A stretch of 64,000 nt of DNA from the NCBI GenBank assembly GCA_944320995.1, contig CALUJQ010000013.1:1-64000 (forward strand). Direction: 5' to 3'. The number at the start of each line of letters is the position of its first letter. Position 1 is the first letter of the stretch. A program made the translations under genes and the position numbers. The stretch comes from an uncultured Barnesiella sp. (lineage in GTDB: Bacteria; Bacteroidota; Bacteroidia; Bacteroidales; Barnesiellaceae). Below the pieces are notes generated by a model. The model was given only the letters and a program-made list of their open reading frames with translations, searched no databases and was not told the origin of the DNA. Shown one piece after another: positions 26,019 through 34,336 of the stretch.

Positions 26019-26252
26019 ATGGCACGATCGATACATATCAATACCATGCGGGAGATACTGAAAGATGGCGATCCCGTCGATTTAAGGCTCTGGACGAAGT
26101 CGGGGGAGATACAGCATTATCGCAACTGCATCTCGCTTCGTTATGATTTCTACAAGGGTATCCGGAGGATAAAGTTGCTCGATAGTCGGGAAATCCGGAC
26201 CGTCCGAGATGTTTGCATTTTCGAAATCAATAACTTAACAGTATTTCTATGA
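26019..26252 (+). CDS. small phage protein
   Basis: 77 residues from the ATG at 26019 (MARSIHINTMREIL). Basic, predicted beta-rich, with 'DGDPVDLRLWTKSGEIQHY'. It lies 2 nt after the preceding stop and overlaps the portal start by 4 nt. The longer frame from 25944 overlaps the previous gene and is not needed. No family recognised. Confidence 0.7.
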   Translation: MARSIHINTMREILKDGDPVDLRLWTKSGEIQHYRNCISLRYDFYKGIRRIKLLDSREIRTVRDVCIFEINNLTVFL

Positions 26253-27595
26253 ACTCGCTTACGCTCAACTATTCCAGCATCGAAGATATACCGGGAGTCG
26301 ATGCCAAGGCCGTGTTTTCTTCCGGGCTGAATACGGAATTCCGCGAAGAAGGGGAAATCTCGCCGATTCCTATCGGCGATGGTCAGTCGTATATGCCGTG
26401 GGGCGCCGACGACCAGATGCCCTATAACATACTCGATCTCATCGAGAGCGACGAGACGCTTTCGACTTGCCAGATGTTCAACGCCGAGATTTGTTATGGA
26501 TCGGGTTTGATTTATAATACCGACGCTTGTTCGAGAGAAGTCAAGGACGAAATCGGGGGCTTCTTCTTCGGGAATAATATTCCGGCCGGCTTCTTGGGCG
26601 TCTGTCAGGATTTCAAGTACTTTTCGTTCTGTGTGAACGTTTTGCTGTTGAATCCCGCGGGAGATAAGATTTTACGGGTTATCAGGAAAGAAGCTTGTTA
26701 TTGCAGATTGGGTGTCGCCGACGCGCATGGGAAAATCGATAAGCTCTATTATGCTAATTGGCGCAACTCTATCCCTCTGCCCGAGGATATAGAAGTCATA
26801 GAGCTTCTCGACCCGAACGCCCCTCTGTTCGACCTGCTCGTGAGAATGGGACGCATGCCGGGCGATGACGGAAAGAGTATCGTGCGAACGTCTTGCCGCA
26901 AGTTCGCCGTGCTGACCAAAGTTCCCATGCCTGACAACACCTATTATCCTATCCCTTATTATGCGTCGCTTTTCCGGGGGAAATGGTATAATATCAAGCG
27001 GTTGATAGGACTCGCCAAAGAGGCGAAACTGAAAAATTCGGCGCCGATAAAGTATCAAATCGAGATCTCCGATAAATATTGGCAGAGTATCTTCAAAGCG
27101 GAAGGAATTAGCGACCGGGCCAAACAACAGGAGAGAATCGTCGAGGAGAAGAAAAAAATACTCGATTTTCTCACCGGCGTCGAGAATAGCGGAAAGGCGT
27201 GGTTCTCGCAATTCTATGTCAATCCCAACGGGGATATCATGCACGATGTCGTCATCAACAAAATCGAAACCGAGAAAGAAGGCGGGGATTGGGCCTCGGA
27301 CATCATCGAGGCGGTAAATATGATCTGTTTTACGATGCGGGTCCACTCCAATTTGGTCGGTTCGGTTCCCGGCAAAGCGCAGACCAACAACAGCGGCAGC
27401 GACAAGCGGGAGCTCTATACGATCGCTCAGGCCTTGCAGAAACCCTATCACGATCTGCTCTTTACCGTCCATCGCTTGATTATCGAGTTCAACGCTTGGA
27501 AAGGAGCTTACCCCGATTGTCCGTTTATCATGCTTTCTACGCTCGATGAAAAGACCGATGCCCGAACAGTAACCACCAATACGAACGAACCATGA
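26249..27595 (+). CDS. phage portal protein
   Basis: A 448-residue protein. The N-terminal region 'GAD-DQMPYNILDLIESDETL' followed by 'CQMFNAEICYGSGLIY' is the usual beginning of Bacteroidetes phage portals, where residual-cell and rank motifs are followed by a long helical stem ('ERIVEEKKKILDFL') and a C-terminal region with 'VPGKAQTNNSGSDKRELYTI'. The portal is the dodecameric gate for DNA. It is unusual that it is separated from the terminase by cassette 1 and two other genes. Stop overlaps the next start (ATGA). Confidence 0.8.
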   Translation: MNSLTLNYSSIEDIPGVDAKAVFSSGLNTEFREEGEISPIPIGDGQSYMPWGADDQMPYNILDLIESDETLSTCQMFNAEICYGSGLIYNTDACSREVKDEIGGFFFGNNIPAGFLGVCQDFKYFSFCVNVLLLNPAGDKILRVIRKEACYCRLGVADAHGKIDKLYYANWRNSIPLPEDIEVIELLDPNAPLFDLLVRMGRMPGDDGKSIVRTSCRKFAVLTKVPMPDNTYYPIPYYASLFRGKWYNIKRLIGLAKEAKLKNSAPIKYQIEISDKYWQSIFKAEGISDRAKQQERIVEEKKKILDFLTGVENSGKAWFSQFYVNPNGDIMHDVVINKIETEKEGGDWASDIIEAVNMICFTMRVHSNLVGSVPGKAQTNNSGSDKRELYTIAQALQKPYHDLLFTVHRLIIEFNAWKGAYPDCPFIMLSTLDEKTDARTVTTNTNEP

Positions 27596-28416
27596 TTATA
27601 AAGAACAACGACGATTTGATGCGATTTATCCCAAATGTGCTCGTGTCGGTAGAAGGGGAGCGCACTCTGTACGAGAAGTTAACGCCGTTCTTGGCCTTGG
27701 CCGAGAACGCACTCGTGAATCGGTTTACAGGTGAGGAGATAGCGGAAAGCCTCGATACCCGTCCCGATGTGCTACGGAACGCCGCCGCGGTATATGTGGT
27801 GAACGAGGCGTTCCGTCTGGCGGTTCCTTCGCTCGACTTGGTTCTCACGCCCAACGGCTTCGGCATCGTCAATAACCAGAATGTCGTTCCGGCCTCGAAA
27901 GAGCGTGTCGAGCGGCTTCTTTTTTCGTTGGCCGGGGTGCGAGACAAAGCGATATCCACCTTGATAGTTTCATTGGCCGATGATCCCGATTACTCGTCCA
28001 CGCCGCAAGGGAAATGGTTCGCCGGCACTCTTTTCCTCCCGTTGCCCGACCATCTGTCGGGACTCGCCGATCCTTCGAAATCGATGTGGGAGGAATTCCT
28101 GCGTGTCCGCGCCATCGCCGAGCCCCTTGAAAACGAGGTGGCCGAAGAGTTCGTCTCTCCCGAACTGATGGAACGCTTGCGCATGGCGCCCTTCGAGAAA
28201 GGCACGGAATACGCTCCGCTGGCCGGACGTGTCCGCCGGGTTATCGCGAGATCCGTAGCCGGAGCTCCTCTCGATAAGAGAGCGTTTGTCGATATCGTCG
28301 ACTTGATACGGAAGAATCCCGAGAAATATCCCGAATGGCACGCCTCTCGAACAGCCGGGCTTTTCACGCCTCCCGTTTTCGAAAACGAGAAAACGAGCGG
28401 GGGCTATTGGTTTTGA
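27592..28416 (+). CDS. putative head-tail connector protein
   Basis: 274 residues, helix-rich N-terminus ('RFIPNVLVSVEGERTLYEKL', 'LAENALVNRFTGEEIAE') that resembles the connector family (DUF6712-like) commonly found after portals in Bacteroides phages. Translationally coupled to the portal by a 4-nt overlap. The family call is from memory and is moderate. Confidence 0.6.
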   Translation: MIIKNNDDLMRFIPNVLVSVEGERTLYEKLTPFLALAENALVNRFTGEEIAESLDTRPDVLRNAAAVYVVNEAFRLAVPSLDLVLTPNGFGIVNNQNVVPASKERVERLLFSLAGVRDKAISTLIVSLADDPDYSSTPQGKWFAGTLFLPLPDHLSGLADPSKSMWEEFLRVRAIAEPLENEVAEEFVSPELMERLRMAPFEKGTEYAPLAGRVRRVIARSVAGAPLDKRAFVDIVDLIRKNPEKYPEWHASRTAGLFTPPVFENEKTSGGYWF

Positions 28417-28434
28417 CCTTAAATTTTTTTTGAT

Positions 28435-29184
28435 ATGAATAAGAAAATAGCGATTACATTGCCCATGTCGTGGCTGGAGTTGACCGATAGGCAGCTTTAT
28501 TATCTTTACAATTTGTTCCAAGACAATCTCTCGGCCGACCAAATCAAGACCTATTGTTTCTTCTTGTGGGGGAAAATAAGGATAGAATGCCGGTATGACG
28601 AACATGATTATATCGTGCGGCACGGCAGGGACACATTCAAAGTCAGCCGGGAACTGATAGCCTCGGCCATTCACGAGCTCGATTGGATCGCCGAGATTCC
28701 CGAATATCCGGTAAGAATTTCCCGGATAAAGAAACACGCCGCTCTTCCCGCCGATTTCCAAGGCGTCGAATTCGAGAAATACATCTATTGCGACAATCTC
28801 TATCAAGGCTATCTCGCCACACAGAAGCATAGTCTTCTGGACGAAATGGCCAGTGTCCTGTATAATGCGCCGCGCCTTAAAACGAACGCAGCCGAGAAGA
28901 TGTCTACGTTCTACTGGTTCGCGTCGCTCAAGGATTTGCTCGCCCGCACGTTCCCGAACTTCCTTCGCCCGGTTGATTCGATGAAACCGGACAACTTGCT
29001 CGAGCAGGGAGCGCCTATCGGACGACGGTTGCAAGAAGCGATGAACGCTCAAATAAGAGCCCTTACCAAAGGCGATATCACCAAGGAACGCGAAGTGTTG
29101 TCGATGGATACATGGCGAGCTTTGATCGAGCTCGACGCACAAGCAAAAGAGTATGAAGAATTTACGAAAAAATATGGAAAGTAA
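28435..29184 (+). CDS. phage protein of unknown function (helical)
   Basis: 249 residues, largely helical ('LTDRQLYYLYNLFQDNLSAD' early, 'LLDEMASVLYNAPRLKTNAA' later). Similar small helical proteins with a 'plus-charged' C-terminus occur among neck and tail genes of Bacteroidetes phages and may be tail chaperones. No firm family. Overlaps the next start by 11 nt. Confidence 0.65.
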   Translation: MNKKIAITLPMSWLELTDRQLYYLYNLFQDNLSADQIKTYCFFLWGKIRIECRYDEHDYIVRHGRDTFKVSRELIASAIHELDWIAEIPEYPVRISRIKKHAALPADFQGVEFEKYIYCDNLYQGYLATQKHSLLDEMASVLYNAPRLKTNAAEKMSTFYWFASLKDLLARTFPNFLRPVDSMKPDNLLEQGAPIGRRLQEAMNAQIRALTKGDITKEREVLSMDTWRALIELDAQAKEYEEFTKKYGK

Positions 29185-29668
29185 GGCATTCAACTGGGAC
29201 GCCGCCGATTTCTTCCGGCGGTTGACCGAATCGAATAAGCTCGCCCGGGAGAAGGGCTTTCGCTTCTGTCTCGTGAGCAGTCTGGAAGGTTTCGAGGAAG
29301 CCCTCGCCGGAATGCAGAGCACTACCGCCTTCGTGTGCGTGAGCGACATTTCTTCCGGTTCCACCGATATGAACAACGCCCCTCATACCACACGGACAAA
29401 GACCGTGTTCTTCGCCGTGCGCCATAAACTCGACGATATGAGAGCCCGCATGGAAGCCTTCGAGCTCCAGCGGGAGCTCTTTCGCCAGTTCATGTCGAAG
29501 TTGATTCTCGAAAGCACCCGCCTCGCCGAGAAGAGAATCTACGTCGACCAGAAGATTCGGTTCAGCGAGATAGATAAATACTTCTTTTCGGGCTGTGCCT
29601 GCTCCTTTTTCAATATCTCGGTGAGCACCTACACCGATTTAAGGGTAAACGACGATGAGTGGGTTTAA
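29174..29668 (+). CDS. phage neck or tail-completion protein (putative)
   Basis: 164 residues from ATG 29174 (MESKAFNWDAADFFRRLTE), overlapping the end of the previous gene by 11 nt and the next start by 14 nt, which shows tight translational coupling. 'FRLVSSLEGFEEALAGM'-like and 'RHKLDDMRARMEAFELQREL' segments fit a small mixed alpha/beta tail-completion protein. No specific motif. Confidence 0.6.
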   Translation: MESKAFNWDAADFFRRLTESNKLAREKGFRFCLVSSLEGFEEALAGMQSTTAFVCVSDISSGSTDMNNAPHTTRTKTVFFAVRHKLDDMRARMEAFELQRELFRQFMSKLILESTRLAEKRIYVDQKIRFSEIDKYFFSGCACSFFNISVSTYTDLRVNDDEWV

Positions 29669-30113
29669 GACGACCGAAGAGAAAGCTCTCGAAGAGCGGG
29701 CCAAGTTTATTGGAGCTTTCAACGGCACGATGATCGATATCTGGAAAGAGAAGATCGTCGATATGGATGTCATCGACACCAAGAGCCTACTAAACTCTGT
29801 AACGGCTCTTCCGGTGCGCGCCGACGGTCGTTTCGTAGAGGTCGCTCTTATACAGCAGTTTCTGGAGTATGGCCTTTGGCAGGACTATGGAGTGGGACGG
29901 GAAGTATGGCGGGGAAATCCCGGCGACATCGGCCGCGCAAAGGTGAGGGAGCGTCGCCGTTGGTTCTCGTGGAAATATTATGCCTCGGTGTTTAAGATGC
30001 GCGATTTTATCGCCGATAACATGGGGCGGGAATTTATCGGCGTCATGACCGATGTCTTCGACGAAAAGCGTATGAAAGAGTCAACCGAGTTTTATAAGAA
30101 CCACCCGTTGTGA
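29655..30113 (+). CDS. putative minor head/tail completion protein
   Basis: 152 residues. The pattern of an N-terminal helix, 'LLNSVTALPVRADGRFVEV', a central 'YGLWQDYGVGREVWRGNPGD' and a basic 'VRERRRWFSWKYY' recalls HK97 gp10-like completion proteins, in which a residue pair binds the completed tail. Last gene of the portal operon. Confidence 0.6.
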   Translation: MSGFKTTEEKALEERAKFIGAFNGTMIDIWKEKIVDMDVIDTKSLLNSVTALPVRADGRFVEVALIQQFLEYGLWQDYGVGREVWRGNPGDIGRAKVRERRRWFSWKYYASVFKMRDFIADNMGREFIGVMTDVFDEKRMKESTEFYKNHPL

Positions 30114-30309
30114 ACGATCTCTCGAAAAAATCTTTTATCTCTATATCGGGCATAGGCGATCGAACTTTGTAAGGTCTGGAAGTGAAAAATATGGTGCGGG
30201 GCTGATGATCTTCGAGTACGACGACCTCGCACCGCAAGCCGTTGCCAGCCTGTAAAGTCATATAGGTTGCCCCGTGTGCCGAATATGTGATAAAATCTGA
30301 AAAATTCAC
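30043..30309 (-). CDS. possible small antisense-strand protein
   Basis: An 88-codon frame on the minus strand in the gap between the completion gene and the toxin-antitoxin-chaperone module. Its N-terminal 65 residues (MNFSDFITYSAHG..., 'LRCEVVVLEDHQPRTIFFTS') look protein-like, but the C-terminus overlaps the preceding gene by 71 nt. It may be a remnant or a shadow. Confidence 0.28.
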   Translation of the reverse strand: MNFSDFITYSAHGATYMTLQAGNGLRCEVVVLEDHQPRTIFFTSRPYKVRSPMPDIEIKDFFERSFTTGGSYKTRLTLSYAFRRRHRS

Positions 30310-30326
30310 TTTTTTGTTAAGTTTGC

Positions 30327-30357
30327 TTGAAAAACACGATAACTTGCTATATCTTTG
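30327..30357 (+). promoter_or_regulatory. promoter of the toxin-antitoxin-chaperone operon
   Basis: TTG (30327-30329), 20-nt spacer, TATCTTTG (30350-30357), a near-consensus Bacteroidetes promoter 28 nt before the toxin start. Confidence 0.75.
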
Positions 30358-30384
30358 TGATCCCCAATCGTTATATAGTTTTAT

Positions 30385-30876
30385 ATGGGAAAACTTGAAC
30401 TGGTAATAGAGTCTGAGAATATCAGCATTTATTCTCCAAAATTTGATGGGGAGACTATGACCGAGTTCGAGAAATTCATGTCTGTCAATAGAGATTTGTC
30501 TTATCCCCAGTTGAAGAGAGATTTCGATGCTATCATTAGTGTCATTAAGAAAATGGCTGATGATTGTGGGGCAAGAGAAAACCTTTTTAGATTGGAAGGA
30601 CGAAATATTAAAGCCATACCGCTCTGTATCTGCCGTAGAAGTCGGTCCGTTGGAACGTTGCGATTATATTGTATCCGGATATCGGATAAGATACTTGTTA
30701 TAGGGAATGGCGGAATAAAGAGAACTGACACTTTTCAAGAAGATCCGGCTCTACTCAGTATAGTAAATCAACTCAGGCAGATTGAACATCAGATTTTTGT
30801 TGAATCCAAAAAAGCTCATGTCAATTACTATGACTTCGATAAAATGAAACCGATAATTGAAACTATCACCATTTAA
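30385..30876 (+). CDS. HigB/RelE-like toxin of a toxin-antitoxin-chaperone module
   Basis: 163 residues. The part 'LFRLEGRNIKAIPLCICRRS' followed by 'LRLYCIRISDKILVIGNGGIKRTDTFQEDPALLSIVNQL' has the RelE/HigB core: a basic strand pair, then 'vilgnGgiKkt-tfq'. Such toxins cut mRNA on the ribosome. It is first in a three-gene set with an XRE antitoxin and a SecB-like chaperone, with its own promoter and terminator, placed between structural operons. The catalytic residues cannot be assigned from sequence alone. Confidence 0.72.
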   Translation: MGKLELVIESENISIYSPKFDGETMTEFEKFMSVNRDLSYPQLKRDFDAIISVIKKMADDCGARENLFRLEGRNIKAIPLCICRRSRSVGTLRLYCIRISDKILVIGNGGIKRTDTFQEDPALLSIVNQLRQIEHQIFVESKKAHVNYYDFDKMKPIIETITI

Positions 30877-30885
30877 ATATAAATT

Positions 30886-31269
30886 ATGAAGAAGATTCCA
30901 CTATTTGAACAATGTGTTGCAAATGTTGCTCCTGAGGTGATGGAGGAGGTAAATCTCAACATTGACATTGCAAACAGAATTTATGACCTTCTCAAAGCTA
31001 AGAATTTGACTCAACACGAGTTCGCTTCCCGTATGGGTAAGCGCGATTCGGAAATCTCAAGATGGCTGACAGGAACTCATGGTTTTACAACGGCGACTCT
31101 TGCTAAGATTTCAGCGGTTCTCGGGGAGCCCATCGTTAAGGTTCACCGGGATCCGGAGACTAAGTATGTCTTTATGTCGATGCCTTTTTATAACAGCTCA
31201 TTAGGGACACCTGGCAATAGTTATACTAGTCATGAGACTAATTCATGTGTTATTTTATACGAAAACTAA
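30886..31269 (+). CDS. HigA-like XRE antitoxin
   Basis: 127 residues. The helix-turn-helix is 'LTQHEFASRMGKRDSEISRWLTG' (about residues 43-66), followed by 'TTATLAKISAVLGEPIV'. Behind it lies an extra tail of about 40 residues (after 'KVHRDPETKYVFMSM'), rich in Ser/Thr/Asn and with hydrophobic patches. In known toxin-antitoxin-chaperone systems a C-terminal tail of the antitoxin is the chaperone-addiction segment that SecB must hold; this tail is the obvious candidate. Seven nucleotides separate it from the chaperone gene. Confidence 0.8.
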   Translation: MKKIPLFEQCVANVAPEVMEEVNLNIDIANRIYDLLKAKNLTQHEFASRMGKRDSEISRWLTGTHGFTTATLAKISAVLGEPIVKVHRDPETKYVFMSMPFYNSSLGTPGNSYTSHETNSCVILYEN

Positions 31270-31275
31270 TTTATT

Positions 31276-31710
31276 ATGGCAGGGCGTGATGTAAATGTTC
31301 AAATGGGGCTTACTTCTGTCGATGAAGTAAGTTTTATGATGTTGCCGGGCAAGGTTACTGAAAATGTGCAGCCCGGAAATATAAAACTTGGTTTCTTCAA
31401 TCAGGTTCAACCCGAAGTGGAGAGTGATAAGATTGCCCTAATATTTGGTGTTAGGTATGAATTGGAGGACGATAAAATCCTTGAATGTGTATATCGCTTT
31501 GAATTTAGAGTGAACGGTTTGGCTCGATTCATTACTACGCATGATAAAGAGGGCATCACGGTTACTTACATCATGCCACTTCTTATTAATGTGGCGATCG
31601 GTACCATGCGAGGAATTTTAGTTGTCAAAACGGCTGGGACGAATCTTTCGAAGTTCCCGCTCCCTATAATAGATTCGGTTCGATTGACTCAAAGTCTGTC
31701 CAATCCTTAA
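31276..31710 (+). CDS. SecB-like chaperone of the toxin-antitoxin-chaperone module
   Basis: 144 residues, SecB-like beta-sheet protein: 'ALIFGVRYELEDDKILECVY' , then 'YIMPLLINVAIGTMRGILVVKTAGT', then 'FPLPIIDSVRL'. The closing pattern (helix with RG-x-L, then FPLP-x-[IV]) is that of SecB-fold proteins. Known partners in TAC systems stabilise the antitoxin, which breaks down when the chaperone is lost or recruited during infection. Last gene of the operon, before the terminator at 31744-31777. A housekeeping export role is unlikely in a prophage. Confidence 0.72.
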   Translation: MAGRDVNVQMGLTSVDEVSFMMLPGKVTENVQPGNIKLGFFNQVQPEVESDKIALIFGVRYELEDDKILECVYRFEFRVNGLARFITTHDKEGITVTYIMPLLINVAIGTMRGILVVKTAGTNLSKFPLPIIDSVRLTQSLSNP

Positions 31711-31743
31711 GATTAGTTGTTAGTTAATACAAAATTTATTTCT

Positions 31744-31777
31744 AAAAAGCATCGGATAAAAACCGATGCTTTTTTTG
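31744..31777 (+). terminator. terminator of the toxin-antitoxin-chaperone operon
   Basis: AAAGCATCGG pairs with CCGATGCTTT around a 7-nt loop, followed by a T run. It lies just upstream of the cassette 2 promoter. Confidence 0.9.
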
Positions 31778-31786
31778 TGTTTTCTA

Positions 31787-31817
31787 TTGCTTTTCTCGAA
31801 AAGAACCCCCATCTTTG
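31787..31817 (+). promoter_or_regulatory. promoter of cassette 2
   Basis: TTG (31787-31789), 20-nt spacer with CTCGAAAA, CATCTTTG (31810-31817); the leader stem begins 3 nt later, as in the other copies. Confidence 0.7.
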
Positions 31818-31820
31818 CAA

Positions 31821-32036
31821 TGCTGTACATTTTGACAAGGCGACGACGTTCGCCAACTTTGCCGTTGGCATTTTTTATGCCTATCGGCTGATATTATATA
31901 AGTTCCGACCCCCGTGTGGAGTGTTAATGCACCCACGGCCTTGTCAAGGTGTACAGCAACGGGAAAGCGGAACTTTTTTTGTTCCCTTTCCCGTCATCAG
32001 TCAACATATTGTTTCATTTTAAACTGCTGTAAGAAA
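31821..32036 (+). ncRNA. structured leader RNA, copy 2
   Basis: Outer stem TGCTGTACA (31821-31829) with TGTACAGCA (31950-31958), 9 bp, perfect, and different from copy 1. Inner stem TTGACAAGGC (31832-31841) with GCCTTGTCAA (31938-31947), as in copy 1. Loop hairpin GCCAAC/GTTGGC (31852-31869) with a T run. Second hairpin ACGGGAAAG (31959-31967) with CTTTCCCGT (31986-31994). The 5' arm recurs as TGCTGTAAG at 32025-32033, seven of nine bases identical, 3 nt before the ATG. Confidence 0.88.
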
Positions 32037-32324
32037 ATGAAAAAAACAGTCGTGTTGCCTGTATCGCAGGCAAAAGAAGGGCGTAAAACATCGGCCCTTG
32101 AAAATTACCTCATTCGATTTTTCGAGCGGAAGCTCGAAGTGAAGCTCACTCGCCGGGAGATGTGGCGGAGCGTCCGCTTCGTCGCTTCGCTGCTCGTATT
32201 GTTGCTCGCCCTGTCGACCGGCGAGCCTCTGCTGGCCCTGCCGGCGCTTGCGCTGGCGGCGTACTCCTATCGGAGCGTGTCCGCCATCACCGCCCGTTTT
32301 ACGGAGAAAGGAGGTGTGCGATGA
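32037..32324 (+). CDS. cassette protein 1, copy 2: small two-helix membrane protein
   Basis: 95 residues, the same protein as at 24303-24590 with a handful of changes (V, K and S substitutions in the N-terminal half and a longer Leu run in the first helix: 'FVASLLVLLLALSTG'). It is the most diverged of the three copies. Both hydrophobic segments and the basic N-terminus are kept. Confidence 0.8.
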   Translation: MKKTVVLPVSQAKEGRKTSALENYLIRFFERKLEVKLTRREMWRSVRFVASLLVLLLALSTGEPLLALPALALAAYSYRSVSAITARFTEKGGVR

Positions 32325-32551
32325 AACGGCACACGATCCATTTCACCCGGGAAGATTTGAAGGTCCGCGTCACCCGCTGGCCGGCCGATGAACCGGGCAA
32401 AGAGCCTTCGGTAGAGATAGAGGTCGAATCCTCCGGCCAGCCCCGGTCGTTTGTTTGGTTCGACAGGGAGTCGCAGGTGTCCGCCTTCAAGGAGATGCTC
32501 GAGGAGTATATCGACACGTTCCGGTCGACGAATGACGAGACCGGGCGATAA
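32321..32551 (+). CDS. cassette protein 2, copy 2: small soluble protein
   Basis: 76 residues, matching copy 1 except for a few substitutions (KRH for KSH near the start, T for S in two places, N for D near the end). Same 4-nt overlap with protein 1 and the same AGAAAGGAGGTG ribosome site (32305-32316). Confidence 0.8.
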   Translation: MKRHTIHFTREDLKVRVTRWPADEPGKEPSVEIEVESSGQPRSFVWFDRESQVSAFKEMLEEYIDTFRSTNDETGR

Positions 32552-32569
32552 ATTCCGCTTCGTATATCG

Positions 32570-32602
32570 GGTCCCGTGCTTTATCGTCACGGGGCCTTTT
32601 TT
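32570..32602 (+). terminator. terminator at the end of cassette 2
   Basis: GGTCCCGTG / CACGGGGCC (32588-32596) stem followed by T6, the same hairpin as in cassette 1. The shared DNA continues about 40 nt beyond and includes TATTTTTG (32630-32637). Confidence 0.85.
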
Positions 32603-32656
32603 GTCTTTTTCTACTGGGCGAGCCGTATCTATTTTTGAGGAAAAACAAAAAAGACT

Positions 32657-33355
32657 ATGGCTCAAATCGACGAAATCAAAGCTAAGATTCAAGCTCTTCG
32701 AGCCGAGACCGAAGAGAACAGCATCACCCCCGACAACCTCGGACTTATATTGGACGAAATGACCTCCCTGATTGGAAACCAAGAGACTGTTCCCCTTGGT
32801 GAAGATTCGCCACACATCGACATCTCACTGAAAATAGAGGAAGGGAGCCTCGTGCTGTATCCGGTGGAATATTTCTCGCAGGACACGGACACTTCGAATT
32901 TCGAAATTCGCCTGATGCGCCATATCTCTACACGAGACAGGCTGTACGAGGGTGGTGGGCATAGAAATGTAAAAGGGTGGAGAATTCCACAACCCACCAG
33001 CGATTTTAACGCGAAAATTCAATTTTACAAATGGACTTATATGCCCGGGGAGGCCAACCAGATAACCAATAGTGCGATGGAGATAGCCGAGCAATTCATG
33101 GACAACAATTTTCCCCATGTTTGGGTTCATTACGGTCGCTATAAAAAAGAATTCAGGTTCTCGGAAGATTTGGAAGATGATACGCGGGAGCAGTTTGTTG
33201 TCCGGCAATTCGGACTGGCTGTTTTCAATGGGAAAACCCGGATCTCGAACATTGAAAGATTCTCTATCCGCGTGGTGAATAACAAAAATAAAGATGGTGT
33301 GGATTATTCCTTCACATTCTGGAAAGGAACGCCAGAGAAGACAACGCGGCCATAA
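32657..33355 (+). CDS. putative phage tail fibre or appendage protein
   Basis: 232 residues. The N-terminus 'MAQIDEIKAKIQALRAETEE' followed by 'ITPDNLGLILDEMTSLI' is a short coiled-coil segment seen at the start of many Bacteroides phage tail-fibre-like proteins. The rest is beta-rich with 'FKWTYMPGEANQITNSAMEI'-type segments. It begins 54 nt after the cassette 2 terminator. A role in host binding is inference. Confidence 0.55.
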   Translation: MAQIDEIKAKIQALRAETEENSITPDNLGLILDEMTSLIGNQETVPLGEDSPHIDISLKIEEGSLVLYPVEYFSQDTDTSNFEIRLMRHISTRDRLYEGGGHRNVKGWRIPQPTSDFNAKIQFYKWTYMPGEANQITNSAMEIAEQFMDNNFPHVWVHYGRYKKEFRFSEDLEDDTREQFVVRQFGLAVFNGKTRISNIERFSIRVVNNKNKDGVDYSFTFWKGTPEKTTRP

Positions 33356-33362
33356 AATAAAA

Positions 33363-33518
33363 ATGCCCAAGGACATCTCGCTCGGGCCTATGATTAGAAA
33401 TCTCAGAACATCTACCCGACGACATCTCGAACGGGTCATGACAAAGATAGTCAAAAAAACAGAAAAATCAACGGATATGGCGGAAAAACATGGAACAGTA
33501 GGAAATAAAAACAAGTAA
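33363..33518 (+). CDS. very small basic protein (doubtful)
   Basis: 51 codons from an ATG 5 nt after the previous stop, preceded by an A-rich stretch (ATAAAATAAAA). Highly basic (MPKDISLGPMIRNLRTSTRRHLERV...). It fills the space to the next gene exactly, which supports it a little. No family. Confidence 0.35.
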   Translation: MPKDISLGPMIRNLRTSTRRHLERVMTKIVKKTEKSTDMAEKHGTVGNKNK

Positions 33519-33538
33519 TAATCAGAATCATAAACGAC

Positions 33539-34156
33539 ATGGAATATGTAGCAGCTATCATCACCGCGGTGGGGACGATCGTTACCACGGTATTGAGCAT
33601 GTATATACGATCTACCCAAAAGTCGAGAGACAAGATGACCGACTTGAAAATCGAAGCTTTCAAAAACGAGCAGGAGATAAAGAACAAACGTCGCAACGAC
33701 AGTTCGTCGATCGTATTCGGCGAGTTGTGGAACGTGCTATATTTGTTGAAAGCCGATAGAGTCTATATCGTACAGCCTCACCCGTTGGGCAACGAGTGTA
33801 TGCTCTCGATTTACTACGAGGTAAAGCGTAAGGGGGTGGAAGGCATGCGGGAGAAAATTCATAGTCTGAAGATGTCGGAGGTCGCCAAATTCAGCGCCGA
33901 TATGAGTAAGAACCTGTTCATGTTTATCACGAATATCGACGAGCAGGTCGAAGACAAATACGCCAAGGCCTTACTATCCTCTTGTGGGTGCAACGCCGTG
34001 ACCGTCAAACGGCTGAACGATAACAAATACGATTGGGTAGGGAGTATATTCTGCGAGTTTACCCATACGACGGACATACCCGGGGAAAGCGAAGCCCGTG
34101 CCGTCTTGCACGATGCCGCCGTGAATATCCAGTATATATTGCCGGAGTATAAATAA
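33539..34156 (+). CDS. membrane-anchored protein with GAF-like domain (possible holin-region gene)
   Basis: 205 residues. One N-terminal transmembrane segment (about residues 4-24, 'VAAIITAVGTIVTTVLSMYI'), a charged linker with a coiled coil, then a soluble domain whose pattern 'SSSIVFGELWNVLYLLKADR-VYIVQPHP' and 'YDWVGSIFCEFT' resembles GAF domains. Proteins of this layout occur near lysis genes in Bacteroidetes phages; the function is unknown. Confidence 0.65.
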   Translation: MEYVAAIITAVGTIVTTVLSMYIRSTQKSRDKMTDLKIEAFKNEQEIKNKRRNDSSSIVFGELWNVLYLLKADRVYIVQPHPLGNECMLSIYYEVKRKGVEGMREKIHSLKMSEVAKFSADMSKNLFMFITNIDEQVEDKYAKALLSSCGCNAVTVKRLNDNKYDWVGSIFCEFTHTTDIPGESEARAVLHDAAVNIQYILPEYK

Positions 34157-34282
34157 AACAATGAGATTAAAAACGTCTATTTATTAACCTTGCGACAGGA
34201 AAGCGATCATTGACTTGCTGGAATTACCGTTTGATATTTACAATATATTATTCAACTTTATAGTTGATTTTTGTATGCTATT

Positions 34283-34314
34283 TTTGGGAATAATGAACTG
34301 AATCGTTATCTTTG
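34283..34314 (+). promoter_or_regulatory. promoter of the MqsR-like/Panacea toxin-antitoxin pair
   Basis: TTTG (34283-34286), 20-nt spacer, TATCTTTG (34307-34314), near-consensus, 22 nt before the toxin ATG. Confidence 0.8.
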
Positions 34315-34336
34315 CAAAAAATAATCGTGCTATCTC

